Origin: Vulcanimicrobiota bacterium
Lineage (GTDB): Bacteria; Vulcanimicrobiota; Vulcanimicrobiia; Vulcanimicrobiales; Vulcanimicrobiaceae
Direction: 5' to 3'
DNA: 44,653 bases
NCBI GenBank assembly: GCA_003164495.1
Contig: PLTN01000116.1
Location: 17,435 to 62,087 of the forward strand
Positions 41,113 to 44,653 of the stretch are shown here, piece after piece. Numbering within the stretch: the stretch's first letter is position 1; each line of letters opens with the position of its first letter. A program made the position numbers and the translations under genes. The notes beneath the pieces were generated by a model that made no database searches, had not been told where the DNA came from, and saw nothing but the letters and a program-made list of their open reading frames with translations.

Positions 41113-41852
41113 TGGAAGCGGAACTTGCCGGATCGGTCGTGCTCGTAACCGGTGCGGCGCGCAACATCGGCGCGGAGATCGCGCGCACGTGCGCGCACGG
41201 CGGGGCGGCGGTCGTCGTCAACGCAAAGTCATCGGGCGAGGCTGCTGCGGCGCTGGTCGCCGAGATCGAAGCCGGCGGCGGCCGCGCCGCGGCGATCCTC
41301 GGCGACGTGGGTAATCCGGCCGACGTCGCGCGCGTGGTGGACGAAACGATCGCGCGTTTCGGTCGCCTGGACATCCTGGTGAACAACGCCTCGCTGCGCC
41401 ATGAATCGACGTTCGCCGAACTGACGCTCGAGCGTTGGCACGCCGTGCTGCACGTTGCGCTCGACGGCGCGTTCTTGTGCAGTCAAGCCGCGCTGCCGCA
41501 CCTGCGCGCGAGCGGCCGCGGTGCGATCGTGAACCTCGGCGGCTTGACTGCCCACACGGGCGCGCGCAATCGCGCCCACGTCGTCACTGCCAAAGCCGGC
41601 ATCGCCGGGTTCACGCGCGCGCTGGCACACGATTTGGCGCCGGATGGAATCACCGTGAACTGCGTCGCGCCGGGCTTGATCGAGACCGTGCGCGACTTCA
41701 TCCCCTCGCACCGGGTGGATCGCGTCACGCTGCTCGGCCGCAAGGGCGTGCCCGAGGACGTCGCCTCCGCGGTGCGCTGGCTCGCGGGTCCGGGCGCGCG
41801 CTTCATCACGGGCCAAACGCTGCACGTCAACGGCGGCCTCTACTTGTCATGA
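41112..41852 (+). CDS. SDR-fold protein without the catalytic Ser and Tyr
   Basis: A 246-residue protein with a complete SDR fold: cofactor motif TGAARNIG (13-20), GDVGN, NNAS (91-94), and the C-terminal GPGARFITGQTLHVNGG. The catalytic residues are altered. The helix-4 Asn position reads ALDGAF (Ala116), the Ser position reads NLGGLTA (Gly143-144), and the Tyr four residues before Lys161 is Val157 (AHVVTAKAG), with a His at 156. Only the Lys of the Asn-Ser-Tyr-Lys set remains. It may bind a nucleotide without reducing, or use His156. ATG 41112 has GGAG about 11 bases upstream. The stop overlaps the next start (ATGA). Confidence 0.88.
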   Translation: MEAELAGSVVLVTGAARNIGAEIARTCAHGGAAVVVNAKSSGEAAAALVAEIEAGGGRAAAILGDVGNPADVARVVDETIARFGRLDILVNNASLRHESTFAELTLERWHAVLHVALDGAFLCSQAALPHLRASGRGAIVNLGGLTAHTGARNRAHVVTAKAGIAGFTRALAHDLAPDGITVNCVAPGLIETVRDFIPSHRVDRVTLLGRKGVPEDVASAVRWLAGPGARFITGQTLHVNGGLYLS

Positions 41853-42814
41853 GGTCCCGAGCCGCATTTCTCGCGACGCTGGCGGCATTCGCGTCCGCGC
41901 CACGCTTCGTGGGCGCTCAAACGCTGACGAAGCTGCGACTCTCCGGTTCGCCCGATCACGACATCATCGGCGCCCTCTGGGGCGCGCAGAGCGGGATCTT
42001 TGCGAAGTACGGTCTCGACGTCGACGTGAGCAGTTCCAACAGCGGTGCCGTGGTGACTGCAGCCGTGATCGGCGGTTCGCTCGAGATCGGCAAGGGCAGC
42101 CTGCTCTCGCTGCTCAACGCGCACGCCAAAGGTGTCTCGCTCGTGCTCGAAGCGCCGGGCTCGATTTGGAATACCGATGCGCCCGAGTCCGCGTTGCTCG
42201 TGGCGAAGGATTCGCCGATTCGCACCGGCCGCGATCTCAACAGCAAGACGATCTCGGTGCCCTCGCTCGGCGACCTCTACCAGATCGCGATCTCGGCTTG
42301 GATCGACCAGCACGGCGGCGACGCGCGCACGGTGAAGTTTCTGGAGTTACCGCACCGCGCTGCCGCCGAATCGATCGCGGCGGGGCGCGTCGACGCCGCC
42401 AACATCGCCGACCCGATCCTGGGTGAGGCCGTGCAAAGCGGCAGATTCCGAGTGATCGGTCACGCGCAAGATGGGATCGCCAAGCACTTCATCGTGACGG
42501 CGTATTTTTGCACCGCCGACTTCGCCGCGAAGAACGCCGACGTGATGGCGCGTTTCCGGCGCGGTCTCTACGAAGCGGCCACGTATGCCAACGCCAACTT
42601 CCAGCAGATGATTCCGCTCCTCGCGAAGTACAGCGGCGTCGAGGAGAAGGTCATCGCCGCGATGTCGCTCTCGCCGGTCGCGACGAACCCGAAGCAGCTC
42701 GATCCGAAGATGATTCAGCCGATCATCGATGCCGCCGTGAAGTACAAGGCGCTGGCGGCGACGTTCCCCGCCAAGGACGTCATCGACCCGAACGCGTGGA
42801 TTCACGTTCCGTGA
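41849..42814 (+). CDS. ABC-type substrate-binding protein, NMT1/SsuA-like
   Basis: A 321-residue exported binding protein, paralogue of those at 7386 and 38799: WGAQSGIFAKYGLDV, GGSLEIGKGS, DLNSKTISVPS and WIDQHGGDARTVKFLELP follow the same pattern. The signal peptide is residues 1-23 (ending VGAQT). It is translationally coupled to the SDR-fold gene by ATGA, so the two probably serve one ligand. No transporter gene is nearby. It ends 9 bases from the convergent Rieske gene. Confidence 0.88.
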   Translation: MRSRAAFLATLAAFASAPRFVGAQTLTKLRLSGSPDHDIIGALWGAQSGIFAKYGLDVDVSSSNSGAVVTAAVIGGSLEIGKGSLLSLLNAHAKGVSLVLEAPGSIWNTDAPESALLVAKDSPIRTGRDLNSKTISVPSLGDLYQIAISAWIDQHGGDARTVKFLELPHRAAAESIAAGRVDAANIADPILGEAVQSGRFRVIGHAQDGIAKHFIVTAYFCTADFAAKNADVMARFRRGLYEAATYANANFQQMIPLLAKYSGVEEKVIAAMSLSPVATNPKQLDPKMIQPIIDAAVKYKALAATFPAKDVIDPNAWIHVP

Positions 42815-42823
42815 ATCCACGCC

Positions 42824-44095
42824 CTAGTGAGCGGTTATTGGTACTTTGCTGAAGGCGGCAAAGACGGCGCAGATGTCGTCGGCGAGCGCCGAGTATTTGG
42901 CCGGTGAATGCCGGAACCCGCGCTCGAGGCTGTCGGCGTAGTGCGCTTTGTTGCGCTCGAGCGCGAACTGGATCACCGCGTTTTTGGCCGGATCGCGTAC
43001 CGTGCCCATCGGATCCTTACCGGCGGCGATGTTCGCCAGTTCGCGTTTGAGCATGTTGCGGTAATGGATCACCCCGATGTCGGTCGTGCCGAGTTTTTCG
43101 AGATGCCGTTGCGCGATCGGACCCTGCGTCTCCCACGCCATCACGTCTTGCACGTTGATGATGTCGAGCAAGTACTCGCCGTTCGCGTCGCGCGTCGGGA
43201 TCTCGAAGTAGTCGAGGTTGTTGAGCAGATGTGGTGGGACGTCGACGCCGCCGGGCGGTGCGTAGGCCGAGTACCAGTAGTGCATCGTGTGCTCGTCGTC
43301 GATCGGCACCCGAATCTGGTAGCGGTGAAATTTCCACACGTCGCCGCCGCCGCTGCCGACGGCGAGGATGTTGGGAAAGAGCACCGGGTGACCGACGCGC
43401 CAATCGTCGGAGTCTTCGGAATGACCGGCTAAGAGGCGGCGCTTGTAGACTCCGTATTCGAATTCTTCAAAATCGATCTTGAGATGCTTCGACGCGATCG
43501 CGAATTTCGTGCCTTGTTTTTCGCGGCGAAACTCGAGCAAGGCGCCGTGCAGCCACTCGGTGTGCACCGGATCGACGGAGTTCTCCATGATCTGCAGCCA
43601 ATTGCAGTTGACCACGTTCCAGCCGCAGATCTGTATCGTGCTCTCGCCGGCGAGGCCGTCCCAGCGCGGCAAGAGCGGCGCCGGCTGCGGGCCCAAATAC
43701 GCCCAAATCAAACCGCCCAGAATTTCCACCGGATAACCGTCGGTGGCGACCTTCTCTTTGAACGAACTGCCGTCGGGCTCGTTCGGCTGTTCGATGCAGC
43801 GCCCCGCGCCGTCGAACGCCCAGCCGTGGTACGGACAGCGAATGCCCTCGGCGGTCGGGATGCCGTAGGCGAGCGAAGCGCGGCGATGCGGGCACACCTC
43901 CGCGATCAGGCCGAACCCGCCGCGGCGATTCTTGTAGAGCACGAGGTCTTCGCCGAGCAGACGAACGCGCTTCGTCCAGCGGTCGGTCATTTCGGAAACC
44001 GCGCCGATCACGTGCCAGTAGCGGCGCTGCAGGTTGCCCATCGGCGTTCCGCGGCCGACGCGCGTGAGCAGTTCGTTCTCTTGTTCGGTGATCAT
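42824..44095 (-). CDS. Rieske non-heme iron oxygenase, phthalate-dioxygenase-like
   Basis: A 423-residue oxygenase component. The Rieske [2Fe-2S] motif is CPHRR (Cys68, His70) and CPYHGW (Cys87, His90). The mononuclear iron site is ENSVDPVHTEWLH with His178 and His183, plus an Asp further on. The length and the single-subunit form resemble phthalate 4,5-dioxygenase and aromatic O-demethylases; it would hydroxylate or demethylate an aromatic acid with O2 and electrons from a reductase that is not in the window. Vanillate or phthalate conversion to protocatechuate would suit ligI/ligJ, but that is inference. ATG 44095 overlaps the upstream stop (ATGA); the frame back to 44305 is not used. Confidence 0.92.
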   Translation of the reverse strand: MITEQENELLTRVGRGTPMGNLQRRYWHVIGAVSEMTDRWTKRVRLLGEDLVLYKNRRGGFGLIAEVCPHRRASLAYGIPTAEGIRCPYHGWAFDGAGRCIEQPNEPDGSSFKEKVATDGYPVEILGGLIWAYLGPQPAPLLPRWDGLAGESTIQICGWNVVNCNWLQIMENSVDPVHTEWLHGALLEFRREKQGTKFAIASKHLKIDFEEFEYGVYKRRLLAGHSEDSDDWRVGHPVLFPNILAVGSGGGDVWKFHRYQIRVPIDDEHTMHYWYSAYAPPGGVDVPPHLLNNLDYFEIPTRDANGEYLLDIINVQDVMAWETQGPIAQRHLEKLGTTDIGVIHYRNMLKRELANIAAGKDPMGTVRDPAKNAVIQFALERNKAHYADSLERGFRHSPAKYSALADDICAVFAAFSKVPITAH

Positions 44096-44653
44096 GGCAG
44101 CGTTTGCACCTTTACCGCGTACACCGGCGGGAGATCGCGCACGATCGGCATCCAGCTCTCGCCCGCATCGCTCGAGGCGTAGACCGCGCCGCCGCTCGTG
44201 CCGAAGTACAGGCCGCACGGTGCGAGCGTATCGGCGCAAATCGCGTTGCCGGCGACGCTGACGTAGCAGTCGCGTTGCGGCAACCCGGTCGTCAGCGGAT
44301 CCCATTTGGTGCCGCCGGCGCGACTGCGATAGACGCGCAGCTTGCCGTCGAGGGGGAAATCTTCAGCCGCGCTCTTCATCGGCACCACATAGATCGTCTC
44401 GGGTTCCTGCGCGTGTACCTCGACCGCGAATCCGAACGCCGACGGCAGGCTTCCGGTGACGTCGCTCCAGGTTGCGCCGCCATCGTTGCTGCGCATGACC
44501 CCGTTCGCGGCTTGGGCGTAGATCAGGTTCGGGTTGCCGGCGGGCACGGCCAGGCGCCGCACGTCGAACCCGGCTTCACCGATCGGGCGCCACGATGCGC
44601 CGCCGTCGTTGCTGCGAAATGCACCGGCCGCGGAGCCAACGTAGATCCGGTCC
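44092..44653 (-). CDS. BNR/sialidase-like beta-propeller protein (partial, C-terminal part)
   Basis: Open to the right window edge, so the N-terminus is missing. It shows Asp-box (BNR) repeats: FRSNDGGASW near 44610, MRSNDGGATW near 44490, and a degenerate ASSDAGESW near 44160, each with a following hydrophobic strand. This is the beta-propeller of BNR/VPS10/YCF48-like proteins, often exported; lack of the enzyme residues of true sialidases cannot be judged from this part. It precedes the Rieske gene with a 4-base overlap, so both are in one operon. The stop is at 44092. Confidence 0.85.
   Translation of the reverse strand, partial: DRIYVGSAAGAFRSNDGGASWRPIGEAGFDVRRLAVPAGNPNLIYAQAANGVMRSNDGGATWSDVTGSLPSAFGFAVEVHAQEPETIYVVPMKSAAEDFPLDGKLRVYRSRAGGTKWDPLTTGLPQRDCYVSVAGNAICADTLAPCGLYFGTSGGAVYASSDAGESWMPIVRDLPPVYAVKVQTLP

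Noticed and set aside
1-44653. tRNA, rRNA, insertion sequences, phage or defence genes
   Set aside because: I looked for cloverleaf-like segments, transposase motifs, terminal inverted repeats with target duplications, and typical phage or restriction proteins, and found none I could support.

Overview
The window is a compact, visibly GC-rich bacterial chromosome segment carrying about 40 protein genes. There is no RNA gene, insertion sequence, prophage or CRISPR array that I can recognise. Almost every gene is touching, overlapping or a few bases from its neighbour. No gap between genes exceeds about 260 bases. Several starts are GTG or TTG, and one is probably CTG. The mixture points to a soil-type heterotroph: copper-amine-oxidase-like stalk domain, YXWGXW-type secreted protein, many orphan substrate-binding proteins, periplasmic c-type cytochromes and aromatic catabolism. 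I would guess a deep-branching high-GC phylum such as Eremiobacterota, but that is inference from gene style only. Terrabacterial groups such as Chloroflexota or Dormibacterota are not excluded.

Layout. 1-4.4 kb: a secreted amidohydrolase (+), then a stalk-domain/YXWGXW/Ala-Pro repeat exported protein and zwf, both on the minus strand. 4.4-8.3 kb: a plus-strand run of exported proteins (phosphoesterase, di-heme cytochrome c peroxidase-like protein, ABC-type substrate-binding protein). 8.3-10.7 kb: a minus-strand pair of a thiamine-diphosphate enzyme with an export-like N-terminus and an overlapping two-heme cytochrome. 10.9-14.1 kb: proC-proB-proA with 4-base ATGA overlaps, a complete glutamate-to-proline route. 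14.1-17 kb: a 64-residue orphan with a perfect Shine-Dalgarno, a coiled-coil protein preceded by direct repeats, and a lipoprotein.

17-25.4 kb is the most interesting block. A substrate-binding protein and an MFS transporter run leftward. An operon of two tandem gentisate-dioxygenase-like cupins, a TetR regulator and a fumarylacetoacetate-hydrolase-family enzyme runs rightward. The two divergent ATG codons lie only 6 bases apart inside one 28-bp palindrome, which also overlaps a consensus sigma-70 promoter (TTGACA, 17 bases, TACAAT) placed so that the cupin mRNA should be leaderless or nearly so. A second copy of the same promoter/palindrome design sits at the start of an NTF2-like/ornithine-cyclodeaminase-like operon 5 kb away. 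This suggests a TetR-controlled catabolic regulon.

25.4-29 kb: an SDR and HxlR regulator pair, an exported cyclophilin, an unrecognised secreted protein and a membrane acyltransferase. 29-33 kb: bioA-bioF-bioD-bioB, all overlapping (biotin from 8-amino-7-oxononanoate synthesis onward). 33-34.8 kb: an EAL-CBS-CBS-GGDDF cyclic-di-GMP protein. 35.3-38.8 kb: a 4-oxalomesaconate hydratase (ligJ-like), a 2-pyrone-4,6-dicarboxylate hydrolase (ligI-like) and a tannase/feruloyl esterase, that is, part of a protocatechuate/gallate meta-cleavage route fed by plant polyphenol esters. 38.8-44.6 kb: two more orphan substrate-binding proteins, an MmgE/PrpD protein, an SDR that has lost its catalytic residues, a Rieske oxygenase and the downstream end of a BNR-repeat protein cut by the window edge.
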